39,730 nucleotides of DNA, from positions 1-39,730 of the forward strand of contig JAGHUM010000026.1 of the NCBI GenBank assembly GCA_018064855.1. The letters run 5' to 3'. The notes below the pieces were generated by a model that did not search any database, had not been told where the DNA came from, and was given only the letters and a program-made list of their open reading frames with translations. Numbering within the stretch: the stretch's first letter is position 1; each line of letters begins with the position of its first letter. The position numbers and the translations under genes were made by a program. The DNA is from Candidatus Physcocola equi. GTDB taxonomy: Bacteria; Bacteroidota; Bacteroidia; Bacteroidales; Paludibacteraceae. This document shows positions 27,514-36,175 of this stretch, piece after piece.

Positions 27514-28485
27514 TTCTTTCCCGATTTTCACGTCTTCAAGCGAGACTATGCCGTTTACGAGCGCATAGATGGTAAGACCAGAAGGCGAGTGAATGTTTAA
27601 CTTGCGGGCGATGTTGCGCCTGTGTGTCATAACCGTATTGACCGAAATGAAAAGATTGTCGGCAATCTCCTTATTGCTTAAACCTTTTACTATCTCTCGA
27701 ATAATATCTATTTCTCGTTCAGAAAGTCCGTCTGAAACTTTGTCATCCGTCTCGTCAGGTTCCTGATGACTGTTGTTTGCATTTTCCTTCACATCTTCTT
27801 CCAGATGGCGGACGGCCTCAGCGAAAAGCGTGTCTTCCAGATGGCAGTGCATCAGCAAGTCTTCCTGCATCATGTAGATATCCATCAGCACGTCATTCAG
27901 AATAAGAGGATTAGAGTCGCTGGTGTAATATTTAATGATGATGTTTTTCAGTTCCTCACCACTTTTTTCGATGCTTCCATGGTTATCCTGATGTTGGTGA
28001 ATCAGTTTGTCGAATTGGTTGCCTTGGGGCAGTTTGCCAGATAGCAGCAGATTCACATAAGGGTGCACATGCTCGTTTTCATATTCCATGTGTCTGCCCA
28101 CTTCCGCCGCATAATCGTCGTAAAATTTAAGGACCAGAAAGGCTATTTGGTTGCTTGAGCAATCGATTGCCTCAATAAGTTTTCTCCGGATAGCAGGTAA
28201 TCGGAATTGCAGGAAATAGGTGTGGGAACGGACGAGGTAGGTCAAAAGTTGGCCAACGCTTACTGAATCGACCAAATCAACGGAATAGACTTTCTCACCG
28301 GCTTTAATATAGTTGACGACAGCTAAAAACGTCGGTGTATCCACACCAGAGGCAAGGCAGACCGATTGTACGGTCTGGTCGCCCACTCCCAAAGCTATGT
28401 TGAAGCGGCTTATGACTTGAAGCATACGGTAGTCGTCGCTTATAAGGTCACTGATAGGGTCATGTGCGTGATATTTCTGAATCAT
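27508..28485 (-). CDS. One-component regulator: RIC/YtfE-like hemerythrin domain fused to LuxR-type HTH
   Basis: The ATG at 28485 gives 325 residues; an in-frame ATG at 28512 adds a poor hydrophobic stub and is less likely. Residues ~17-65 resemble the ScdA N-terminal domain but lack its usual Cys pair. The hemerythrin-like domain has H88, H132, E136, H169, H213 and E217. The order and two HxxxE spacings match the di-iron ligands of E. coli YtfE (H84, H129, E133, H160, H204, E208). Residues ~253-300 form a LuxR/NarL HTH (LSEREIDIIREIVKGLSNKEIADNLFIS...THRRNIARKLNI). It has no receiver domain, so the di-iron centre is the probable sensor, for nitric oxide, oxygen or redox state. It is divergent from the porin-imelysin-cytochrome operon, which it may control. 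Confidence 0.88.
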   Translation of the reverse strand: MIQKYHAHDPISDLISDDYRMLQVISRFNIALGVGDQTVQSVCLASGVDTPTFLAVVNYIKAGEKVYSVDLVDSVSVGQLLTYLVRSHTYFLQFRLPAIRRKLIEAIDCSSNQIAFLVLKFYDDYAAEVGRHMEYENEHVHPYVNLLLSGKLPQGNQFDKLIHQHQDNHGSIEKSGEELKNIIIKYYTSDSNPLILNDVLMDIYMMQEDLLMHCHLEDTLFAEAVRHLEEDVKENANNSHQEPDETDDKVSDGLSEREIDIIREIVKGLSNKEIADNLFISVNTVMTHRRNIARKLNIHSPSGLTIYALVNGIVSLEDVKIGKES

Positions 28486-28555
28486 GTTGCAAAGGAACAA
28501 AAAAAAGAACAAAGAAAGATTGGGTCTGCTGTTTTTTCTTTGGAAAATACCTAAA

Positions 28556-28640
28556 TATAGTGAGAGGTGTGAGTGTGAAATGAGTGGGATGTTGTTGCCT
28601 TATATTCATGCAATGGGAAAATGAAAAGCCGCTCACTATA
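28556..28640. repeat. 9-bp inverted repeat between divergent regulator and porin genes
   Basis: TATAGTGAG (28556-28564) and CTCACTATA (28632-28640) are exact reverse complements 67 bases apart, within the 247-base divergent spacer. They could be paired operator half-sites for the hemerythrin-LuxR regulator or another factor. Dimeric NarL/LuxR proteins often bind such short inverted or separated sites. Confidence 0.4.
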
Positions 28641-28680
28641 ATTGAGTATTTGGAGGCTGCACAAATCATGGAAAATGACG

Positions 28681-28712
28681 ATTGCGAGGGGTGAAAAGTC
28701 GCCGTAATTTTG
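28681..28712 (+). promoter_or_regulatory. Promoter of the porin-imelysin-cytochrome operon
   Basis: The -7 element TAATTTTG (28705-28712) is an exact match. ATTG at 28681-28684 sits 20 bases upstream at the -33 spacing. The ATG follows 20 bases after the -7. A short GCATC/GATGC hairpin overlaps the transcript start. Confidence 0.6.
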
Positions 28713-28732
28713 CATCGTAAAAAGATGCGGAA

Positions 28733-30157
28733 ATGAATAAATTGCTTGTTTACATAGGTTTATCAATGTGCGTGACTTCGCTGGCGGCACAGAATCCGGA
28801 ATTGGATTCCCTGATCAGAAGAATTGAAATTCTAGAGAAAGCACAAGCGGAGTTTCGCCAGGAAGTGCAAAAAGGAGAGCCCGTTTCTTCCAAAAGAGAG
28901 GGAGAATATGCTGGAGATCCCACCTTTGACAAATACAGAATTGGAGGTTATGGAGAGATGCTTTTCAGCCATAAAGACTATAGTTACAACCGATGGAGTG
29001 GTACGGGAACCTATAGAATGAATCGTTCGGAAATCTCTTTGCCGCGTTTTGTCCTTGCCGGTGATTACAAATTCAATCGTTGGTTTCAACTGGGTGCGGA
29101 AATCGAGTTTGAGTCGGGTGGTGTTGGCACTGCTTGGGAACAAGAAATCGGGTCTGGAGCAGAGAACGGAGAACTTGAAAGTGAGTGGGAAAAAGGAGGG
29201 GAAGTTGCGTTGGAACAATTTCACATCACGGTGCCCTTCATGCGACAACTCAATTTAAGAATGGGGCACGTCATAGTTCCGGTTGGGATCACCAATGCCC
29301 ACCATGAACCTATTTTTTTCTTTGGAACCAGCCGCCCCGAAGGGGAAACAAGTATTATTCCATCCACATGGCATGAAACGGGTGTCGAGCTGTTTGGCAC
29401 GCTTGGTCATGATGACTATACCTTTGATTACTGTGTTGAGCTCGTTAATGGGTTGACCGTGGATGGCATGGATAAGTATAAATACTTAGGGGGTGCCAAA
29501 CAGGGACTTTTCGAACAAGACATATTCACAAGCCCAGCCTTGGTTGGCCGGTTAGACTATAAGGGTGTACCCGGATTAAGGATAGGAGGCAGCATATATT
29601 GGTGCAAAGATGCAGGAAGAAATTCCAACTATCCACACTATTACAGCACGTTTCAAGTGCCTGTTCGCATTTTCAGTGGAGACGCCCAATATATGAATCG
29701 CTGGGTTACAGCCCGTGCAAACGTAATACATGGGAATATAGGGAATACGATTAAATTAACCCGCTCGACGCTGGGACGCACCAGCGCGGCCTATGGCGGA
29801 AACACGCCTGTCGCCAAATATGCAGTAAGTTATGGCGGTGAGGTAGGAGTGAACATCGGCAACTTTCTTTCCCGGAGAAAACAGCTGAGAATATATCCTT
29901 TTGCACGATTCGAATATTATAACCCACAAGAAAAACTGGATGAAGGTTGGGTGGGGGAAGTGGAAGACGCTCGCTGCCAAGTTTCAGCTTGGACTTTCGG
30001 CGTGAATTGGTACGCTTTGCCATATCTGGTGATAAAAGGGGATTGGACAACCCGACATATTGGTACAAACAATGCGTTTGACTGGTCCACCAACTACAAC
30101 TCTGAAAATGATTTTTCTTTGGGTGTGGCTTATGTGGCTTGGTTCAACAAGAAGTAA
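28733..30157 (+). CDS. Outer-membrane porin, first of two in the operon
   Basis: This 474-residue protein has a signal peptide ending at LAAQ (about residue 20), then a short coiled coil (LDSLIRRIEILEKAQAEFRQEV). Long alternating amphipathic beta strands follow (RIGGYGEMLF, PRFVLAGDYKFNRWFQLGAEIEFE, LRIYPFARFEYY) and it ends with aromatic residues (AYVAWFNKK). Segments such as MRMGHVIVPVG and HHEPIFFFGTSRPEGE resemble porins of the OprP/O-like class in Bacteroidota. It opens the operon, 20 bases before the imelysin gene. The substrate is unknown; context suggests metal or an anion. Confidence 0.85.
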   Translation: MNKLLVYIGLSMCVTSLAAQNPELDSLIRRIEILEKAQAEFRQEVQKGEPVSSKREGEYAGDPTFDKYRIGGYGEMLFSHKDYSYNRWSGTGTYRMNRSEISLPRFVLAGDYKFNRWFQLGAEIEFESGGVGTAWEQEIGSGAENGELESEWEKGGEVALEQFHITVPFMRQLNLRMGHVIVPVGITNAHHEPIFFFGTSRPEGETSIIPSTWHETGVELFGTLGHDDYTFDYCVELVNGLTVDGMDKYKYLGGAKQGLFEQDIFTSPALVGRLDYKGVPGLRIGGSIYWCKDAGRNSNYPHYYSTFQVPVRIFSGDAQYMNRWVTARANVIHGNIGNTIKLTRSTLGRTSAAYGGNTPVAKYAVSYGGEVGVNIGNFLSRRKQLRIYPFARFEYYNPQEKLDEGWVGEVEDARCQVSAWTFGVNWYALPYLVIKGDWTTRHIGTNNAFDWSTNYNSENDFSLGVAYVAWFNKK

Positions 30158-30176
30158 CTAACTAATATTATTAAAA

Positions 30177-31379
30177 ATGAAGAAAAATTTTCAATGGAAG
30201 ATGGCTTTTTTCATGGGAATTGCAATGTTCTCGGCCATGACGACATCATGCAAAGATGATGACGATGACAACAAAAAAGATCCAACAGGGTCTGCTGACA
30301 TTATTAAAAAAATCGACGCGAGCGACACTCTTGAATATAACGCTAAAAACAAGGCTAACTGGAATGCTTATATGAAGGTAGTGGCCAATTATCTGAAAGT
30401 GGATGCAACCACACTGTACAATGATTGGACAGAAGGCTACGAAAATGGCGACGCTTATGCAGTAACCATGAAAAACGCAGGCAAAAGCGGATATACAGAG
30501 ACCTTCTCATCGGCATTGGCAGCCACAGAGCAGATTATTGCCGGATGTTCGGATATTGCTAACGAGGTGGGAGAGGCAAAAATCGGAGACCCTTTGAACT
30601 TGTGGACGTCTGGGAAATATGCGGAAGGCTTATATGCTGTAGAATCTTGGTATAGCTGGCACAGCCGTGTGGATTACAGCAACAACATCGAAAGCGTGAA
30701 AAACGCATACTATGGAAGCCTCAACGGACAGGTCGCAGAACAGTCTATCAGCGCGCAGATTGCCAAAGTGGATGAAAACCTTGACAAAAAGGTGAAAGCT
30801 GCAATTAAAAATGCCATAGACAAAATATTGGCTATTCCACAACCTTTCCGCAATCACATCGCTTCATCGGAAGCCATATCGGCCCAAGAGGCTTGTGCGG
30901 ATTTGAAAGACATCTTAGATAAAGAACTGACACCAGCTCTTTCAAAACTCTCAGAAAGCATTTGTGAGAATATCAACAAAAACTATGTTGATAATGTGGT
31001 GCTCCCAACCTACAAAAGTTTGAAGGAAGCAAATGAGGATCTTTATAAAAGTGTGGTGGAATTCACCGAATCTCCAAGCAATGCGGGATTTGAAACATTA
31101 TGCGAAAAGTGGATTGCCAGCCGAACATTCTGGGAAAAGAGTGAGGCCTTCTTATTCGGTCCTGTCGCCGACATGGGTTTGGATCCAAACATGGACAGCT
31201 GGCCACTCGACCAAAACGCCATAAAAGAAATTCTGGTCAACGGCGACTTCAAAAACTTGAACTGGAACGGAGCATTTGACGAAGAAAACGACGAGATAGC
31301 TGCGGCTCAAAGCATACGCGGTTTCCATACGTTGGAATACCTCATTTATAAAGCGGGTAAGGCGCGTACCATAAAGTAG
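30177..31379 (+). CDS. Imelysin-family lipoprotein (M75-like)
   Basis: This 400-residue protein has a lipoprotein signal with lipobox TTSC at about 23-26, then an acidic linker (KDDDDDNKK). It is all-helical in appearance and ends with GFHTLEYLIY, the GxHxxE imelysin motif, at about 381-386. Imelysins are periplasmic or surface proteins tied to iron uptake (EfeO, IrpA, ICMP). Proteolysis is doubtful, and the motif is thought to bind metal or heme. Pairing with a DUF1111 di-heme protein next door is known in other bacteria. Confidence 0.9.
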   Translation: MKKNFQWKMAFFMGIAMFSAMTTSCKDDDDDNKKDPTGSADIIKKIDASDTLEYNAKNKANWNAYMKVVANYLKVDATTLYNDWTEGYENGDAYAVTMKNAGKSGYTETFSSALAATEQIIAGCSDIANEVGEAKIGDPLNLWTSGKYAEGLYAVESWYSWHSRVDYSNNIESVKNAYYGSLNGQVAEQSISAQIAKVDENLDKKVKAAIKNAIDKILAIPQPFRNHIASSEAISAQEACADLKDILDKELTPALSKLSESICENINKNYVDNVVLPTYKSLKEANEDLYKSVVEFTESPSNAGFETLCEKWIASRTFWEKSEAFLFGPVADMGLDPNMDSWPLDQNAIKEILVNGDFKNLNWNGAFDEENDEIAAAQSIRGFHTLEYLIYKAGKARTIK

Positions 31380-31415
31380 AAAGTCTTAATTTGTATGTAA
31401 TTTGTTAGTATTGAG

Positions 31416-31454
31416 CCATTGGGAAGGACTTCCTCCAGAAGTCTTTCCCATTGG
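31416..31454 (+). promoter_or_regulatory. Large intercistronic hairpin after the imelysin gene
   Basis: Two 16-base arms, CCATTGGGAAGGACTT and AAGTCTTTCCCATTGG, pair at all but two positions (one of those a G-U) around a seven-base loop. No T-run follows, so it is more likely an mRNA stability or processing element than a full terminator. Confidence 0.6.
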
Positions 31455-31477
31455 TGCGTAAAGCAATAAAAAGATAG

Positions 31478-32902
31478 ATGAGACAAAAAGTATTTGATTA
31501 TCCCTTCATTTTAGGTTTGTTGCTTGTCTCTACATCATGCAGTAAAGAAGAGATAACAGAAGAGTTTGTTGAAGTACGCGACAATTATGCACTGTCTGCC
31601 GGAATATCCACCATTTATTCCAGTTCCGCGTTTGCGTATGACACCGAAGCGGATTGGGTGAGTGGAAATAACAAAACCCGCTGGAATCGAGGAAACACAC
31701 TTTATGATGATGGACCAAGAGACAATAAAGGCCTGGGTCCAGTCTATGCCGGATATAGTTGTGGCAGTTGTCACAACCGTACGGGAAGAAGCATACCATC
31801 TGCATGGTCTGATGCGGAGGGTAGCGGCAAATATGGTTTCAGTAGTATGCTGGTATATGTCAGCCGTAAAAACGGGAAATTTTTCCAAGATTACGGAAGA
31901 GTGATTCACGACCAAAGCATTTATGGCGTTGAGGCAGAGGGAAAGGTGCAAATCAGCAAACATTATCAGGATTTCACATTCCCAGATGGAGAGCCTTACC
32001 AACTATGTTGGTTCACCTATGACATTACAGATTGGTATGCCGACAGCATCGCTCCTGAAGACTTGTTTTGCACAGTCCGTATTCCGTTGCGTCATGTGGG
32101 AATGGGACAGATGATGGCGCTTGATCCGCACGAAATAGAAGCATTGGCTGCGCGCAGTAATTATCCGGAATATGGCATCAGTGGTAAGTGTAACTACATA
32201 GTTGAGCGTGGAGTGAGGCAGCTTGGCGTCAGCGGAAACAAAGCACAGCATGCCGACTTGACGGTTGAACTGGGATTCAGCAGTGATATGGGTTATACAA
32301 ATAGCCGCTATCCGGAAGAGATTTGCCGAGGACAACGTCAGATTGCTCAAGGAAGTATGATGGGATTGATGTACGACAAACTCGATGCAACCACCACCGA
32401 TATGGAAGATGTGGATCTTTATATGCAAGCCAATGGCGTTCCTGCACGTCGGGATGTGAACGATCCACAGGTGAAAATGGGAGAACAGCTGTTTTACAGA
32501 GCAAGGTGCCATCTCTGTCATGTCACGACTTTGCATACTCGCGTTGGTGGAAGTACCTTGCTGAATGGCACACGTCTGCCTTGGCTTGGCGGACAAACGA
32601 TTCATCCATATAGCGACTTCTTGCTTCACGACATGGGCTCGGAAATCTGTGGCGTGGGACTAAACGACAATTATCAAAGCGGACTGGCCATGGGAAATGA
32701 GTGGCGAACGACTCCACTTTGGGGAGTGGGACTGCAGAAAGTGGTTAATGGACACACCTATTTCCTTCACGACGGACGTGCAAGGAATTTTGTGGAGGCC
32801 ATTATGTGGCATGGGGGAGAAGGAGAAGCCTCAAAAAACATCTTCAAAAATATGAATAAAACAGAACGAGACGCTGTTGTCCGTTTCTTACAATCATTAT
32901 AG
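31478..32902 (+). CDS. Di-heme oxidoreductase-like lipoprotein (DUF1111 family)
   Basis: This 474-residue protein has a short lipoprotein signal with lipobox STSC (C21). It has two c-type heme sites: CGSCH at 95-99 and CHLCH near 344. The spacing, the GLGPVY segment before the first heme and the TPLWGVGLQKVVNGHTYFLHDGRARNFVEAIMWH block (motifs TPLWG and LHDGRA) fit the DUF1111 'thiol oxidoreductase-like' family, which is related to di-heme cytochrome c peroxidases. It should act in the periplasm and need the cytochrome maturation protein encoded at the end of the operon. The natural electron partner is unknown. Confidence 0.9.
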   Translation: MRQKVFDYPFILGLLLVSTSCSKEEITEEFVEVRDNYALSAGISTIYSSSAFAYDTEADWVSGNNKTRWNRGNTLYDDGPRDNKGLGPVYAGYSCGSCHNRTGRSIPSAWSDAEGSGKYGFSSMLVYVSRKNGKFFQDYGRVIHDQSIYGVEAEGKVQISKHYQDFTFPDGEPYQLCWFTYDITDWYADSIAPEDLFCTVRIPLRHVGMGQMMALDPHEIEALAARSNYPEYGISGKCNYIVERGVRQLGVSGNKAQHADLTVELGFSSDMGYTNSRYPEEICRGQRQIAQGSMMGLMYDKLDATTTDMEDVDLYMQANGVPARRDVNDPQVKMGEQLFYRARCHLCHVTTLHTRVGGSTLLNGTRLPWLGGQTIHPYSDFLLHDMGSEICGVGLNDNYQSGLAMGNEWRTTPLWGVGLQKVVNGHTYFLHDGRARNFVEAIMWHGGEGEASKNIFKNMNKTERDAVVRFLQSL

Positions 32903-32928
32903 GTCACCATAAATCAATCAAATAAAAA

Positions 32929-34209
32929 ATGAAAAAAGACTATATATTGCTCGTTATGAGTGTTGCTTTCTGTGCATCAGTGTCAGCACAAAACGATACC
33001 GTATCAACTGGTTCCACCATTGAAAAACCGTTAATAAACGATCGCGACCGCCAGATTATGGAAGATAACGATTGCGGAGTGATTCCGATTGCTGGACGTC
33101 AAGGATTCGCATTGCAAAGCGCGGATGGTAAATTCGCTTTCAAGCCATACATGATGGTGCAAACAACTGCCAATTTCAACTGGTATGACGATGAAGGGTT
33201 AGACAAAGCCTATAATCAAGACAATGTGGCTAATTCCGGATTCGCCGTGCCCTACGCCATTATCGGTTTCACAGGAAGGGCGTTTGACCGACTGAGTTTC
33301 AATGTTAGTGTAAATGCCGCAGCCAGTGGCGGCAACATTCTGCAACAAGGATGGATAGATGCCAAAGTGTGTGACGGATTGCAGGTTCGTACGGGAAAGT
33401 TCAAAACTCCCTTCACTCACGCCTATCTGACTATGCTCGGTGGAACGCTGCTCCCTAGTGTTCCTACGTCATTGACATCCAGCGTCATTATGCCCTATAC
33501 GCTGAATGCGGTGACTCCCAATATAGGAACAGGTTTCGATTTGGGCGTGGAATTTCACGGATTGGTTGCAAGGCAGAAATTGAGTTATGAATTGGGAGTT
33601 TGGAATGGAACAGGCAGTGGAGTCAATGGCGCCTCCAAAACATTTAGTGATGATTGGCACATACCTTCCTTGCTTTATGCGGGACGTCTGGCATATATGC
33701 CGAAGGGTGTCATGCCGAGCTCACAGGGAGACCCCAACCACTTAAATGACAATAAAATGCTGTTTGCTGTTTCTGGAAGCATCAATGTGGAAAGTGAATA
33801 CGAAAGCACCAATGACCGCCGCTTGGGATTGGAGGCGGCTTGGATGTACAAACGTCTGTATCTGGCAGGAGAAATATATACCATGCATGTTGGTTTCACC
33901 GATCGACAGAAAATCGACGACCAGTTTGATTACCTTGGTGGTTATGCGCAATTGGGCTACTTTCTGACTCATAACTTGCAGGGGGCTTTCCGTTATGATT
34001 TCTTTAACCGAAACGGATGGGACGCTAATGGTTATCTCAATATGCCGGCATTGGGTTTCAATTATTTCATCAATAGTTGTAACCTTAAATTACAAGCGAT
34101 GTATCAGTACACCGGACGTGTAAACCACGACACCCAACTTGATCGCGACAATGATGATTTGGGGATAGCGACACACAAAGCGATGGTGCTGTTGCAATAC
34201 AGTTTCTAA
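32929..34209 (+). CDS. Outer-membrane porin (phosphate-selective porin O/P-like), second in the operon
   Basis: This 426-residue protein has a signal peptide ending at VSAQ (about residue 21). It has beta-barrel strands with the OprO/P-like pattern: FAFKPYMMVQTTANFNWYDDEG, FGFTGRAF-like segments, LQVRTGKFKTPF, and strands such as LQGAFRYDFFNR. It ends in an aromatic C-terminal strand (MVLLQYSF, terminal Phe) as expected for BAM insertion. It is 26 bases after the DUF1111 gene and 18 bases before the mono-heme lipoprotein gene. The substrate is unknown. Its sequence is clearly different from the first porin. Confidence 0.88.
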   Translation: MKKDYILLVMSVAFCASVSAQNDTVSTGSTIEKPLINDRDRQIMEDNDCGVIPIAGRQGFALQSADGKFAFKPYMMVQTTANFNWYDDEGLDKAYNQDNVANSGFAVPYAIIGFTGRAFDRLSFNVSVNAAASGGNILQQGWIDAKVCDGLQVRTGKFKTPFTHAYLTMLGGTLLPSVPTSLTSSVIMPYTLNAVTPNIGTGFDLGVEFHGLVARQKLSYELGVWNGTGSGVNGASKTFSDDWHIPSLLYAGRLAYMPKGVMPSSQGDPNHLNDNKMLFAVSGSINVESEYESTNDRRLGLEAAWMYKRLYLAGEIYTMHVGFTDRQKIDDQFDYLGGYAQLGYFLTHNLQGAFRYDFFNRNGWDANGYLNMPALGFNYFINSCNLKLQAMYQYTGRVNHDTQLDRDNDDLGIATHKAMVLLQYSF

Positions 34210-34227
34210 TAGAACAATAAGAGGATT

Positions 34228-34962
34228 ATGAAGCATATTGCTGTATTTGCCATGATGGTGGCGGGGCTGCTGTTGAGTGGATTGAGCGGCTGCGACGATG
34301 GCGAAATTAGGGAAGAAAACGAAGTCTTTGTTGACGATGGCTACGTTGTGAAAATGAACGGTAGTTTAAAGAACATGGAGGAGTGGAGCGACAAATATCA
34401 GATTGTGGTGGCTGCTTTCGCCGCACAAGACTCTTATCCATTGTTGGCAAAAGCGGTGCCTGTTTCCGAACGACTGCAAGAATTCACATTTGAAGGCATA
34501 AATCCGAATTGTGAAAGTATAGAACTTTGCGTCTTGAATCTGATCAACAAACGAGTGGCGACGTTGGCTACAATATACAACAAGTCAAATGAACCAAATC
34601 GCAAGTTGGCAGACACCATCTGTTTCAAAGCGGATGACGTGGATGCCGGTATGTTCGCATGTATTCAAAACAACATCTTCACAAAGCGATGTGCCTACTG
34701 TCATGGCATGGGAGAAACGCCGGCTGCAGGTCTTTATCTCACAGAAGGTGATAGTTATAAAAGCCTGGTGGGTGTGGCGTCATCAACGATAGACAGCCTC
34801 AAGCGAGTGGATCCCGGTCATGCGGAAAATAGCGTGTTGTATAAAGTGCTGACAGAATATGGCGATAGCTGCGGTTGGCATTACAATCATACGCGTTTCT
34901 TTTATGGAAGTGCCATGAGCAACCTTGTAAAAGAATGGATAAACCAAGGCGTAAGCCAATAA
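34228..34962 (+). CDS. Lipoprotein with one c-type heme site
   Basis: This 244-residue protein has a lipoprotein signal with lipobox LSGC (C22). The N-terminal half shows beta-rich character without a recognised family. A single CAYCH heme-binding motif lies at 155-159, followed by AAGLYLTEGDSYKSLVG and DPGHAENSVLYKVLTEYGD. That pattern recalls the cytochrome c-like domains often found in Bacteroidota and Planctomycetes surface proteins. It probably carries electrons in the same periplasmic chain as the DUF1111 protein. It is preceded by the second porin and followed after 23 bases by the RidA-like gene. Confidence 0.82.
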   Translation: MKHIAVFAMMVAGLLLSGLSGCDDGEIREENEVFVDDGYVVKMNGSLKNMEEWSDKYQIVVAAFAAQDSYPLLAKAVPVSERLQEFTFEGINPNCESIELCVLNLINKRVATLATIYNKSNEPNRKLADTICFKADDVDAGMFACIQNNIFTKRCAYCHGMGETPAAGLYLTEGDSYKSLVGVASSTIDSLKRVDPGHAENSVLYKVLTEYGDSCGWHYNHTRFFYGSAMSNLVKEWINQGVSQ

Positions 34963-34985
34963 AATGTATTAAATTTGTGAAAACA

Positions 34986-36158
34986 ATGAAAAAGATAGAA
35001 ATGGCGTCTAATATCAACCAACTGAAAACTTCATACGATGCGAGAGTGGAAATATATGAGTTCTGCACCAAAAACGGAGTTGGAGAATGCCACATCATGA
35101 TACATGCCGACCAGAACAGGTCTTCTGCTGCTGCACAAATAGATGGTGTGATGGATACATACAACCATTTGAAAGAAAATGAGTTGAAAGGTTATGTGCC
35201 TGTGTTCCGCCGTTTTTTTCTAAGCGATGCGGCCAATCAGGAATCATTGGTTTGCCAGCATCTGGATGAGGAAAAGGAAACAGTTGCGACATCAGTGGTG
35301 GAGCAAGCGCCGCTGGATGGCACCAAAGTTGCCTTATGGGTTTATTTTGTGAAAGACGCAACGTGTAGATTGCTGGATTGTGGACTTGTGGAGGCCACTT
35401 TCGGCAATTACCGACATCTGTGGGGTGGAACCACCACATTGAAAGACGGAAACAGCGAACAGCAAACATATCGATTGCTGACCGGCTATGCCACACAGTT
35501 GGCTCAGGAAAATCTTACCCTTGAAAATGATTGTATCCGGACTTGGTTTTTTGTTCAAAACGTGGATGTGAACTATGAAGGAGTGGTGCACGGACGCAAT
35601 GATGTCTTTGCCCTTCACGATCTGACATCCAAAACCCATTTTATCACCAGCACAGGCATTGGAGGCCGAAGTGCGGATAAAAACATCCTTGTTCAGATGA
35701 ACACCTATGCAGTCGGAGGACTGGAAAATGGACAGATCAACTTTTTGTATGCCAAAGATTTTTTGAATCCGACGTATGAATATGGCGTTAGTTTTGAACG
35801 TGGTACTTATGTTGACTATGGAGACCGACGTCATGTGTTTATTTCCGGCACTGCGAGTATCGACAACAAGGGGAATGTGGTGCATGTGGGCGACATTGAG
35901 AAACAAGTGGAGCGGATGTGGCAGAATGTGGAGGCTCTTCTGGAAGAAGCCGAGTGCGGATTTCAGGATTTGGGGCAGATGCTGGTTTATCTGCGAGACC
36001 CCGCTGATTATGCTATTGTCAAACGGTTGTTTGATATGAAATTCCCCGACGTGCCGAAGGTGATTCTTTTGGCTCCGGTTTGCCGGCCAACGTGGCTCAT
36101 AGAAATGGAATGTATTGCTTTGAAGGAAATGCAACATCCATCTTACAAAAATCTCTGA
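34986..36158 (+). CDS. RidA/chorismatase-like protein
   Basis: I chose ATG 34986 (MKKIEMAS, 390 residues). The longer in-frame start at 34875 would overlap the upstream gene by 88 bases and adds a Cys/Lys-rich stub. The C-terminal third matches the RidA/YjgF fold: VFISGTASID, then a GDIEKQVERMWQNVEALL helix, MLVYLRDPAD and PTWLIEMECIA. The full-length layout, a divergent N-terminal half and a C-terminal RidA-like half, is like FkbO/Hyg5/XanB2 chorismatases. Whether it hydrolyses chorismate is inference. Its place between a cytochrome c and the CcsBA gene, 17 bases before the latter, is unexpected for a cytoplasmic enzyme. Confidence 0.75.
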   Translation: MKKIEMASNINQLKTSYDARVEIYEFCTKNGVGECHIMIHADQNRSSAAAQIDGVMDTYNHLKENELKGYVPVFRRFFLSDAANQESLVCQHLDEEKETVATSVVEQAPLDGTKVALWVYFVKDATCRLLDCGLVEATFGNYRHLWGGTTTLKDGNSEQQTYRLLTGYATQLAQENLTLENDCIRTWFFVQNVDVNYEGVVHGRNDVFALHDLTSKTHFITSTGIGGRSADKNILVQMNTYAVGGLENGQINFLYAKDFLNPTYEYGVSFERGTYVDYGDRRHVFISGTASIDNKGNVVHVGDIEKQVERMWQNVEALLEEAECGFQDLGQMLVYLRDPADYAIVKRLFDMKFPDVPKVILLAPVCRPTWLIEMECIALKEMQHPSYKNL

Positions 36159-36175
36159 GGCTTGCAGGATAGGAT

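Noticed and set aside
34875-34985. Longer N-terminus for the RidA-like protein
   Set aside because: It would overlap the upstream lipoprotein gene by 88 bases and adds a stub unlike the family.
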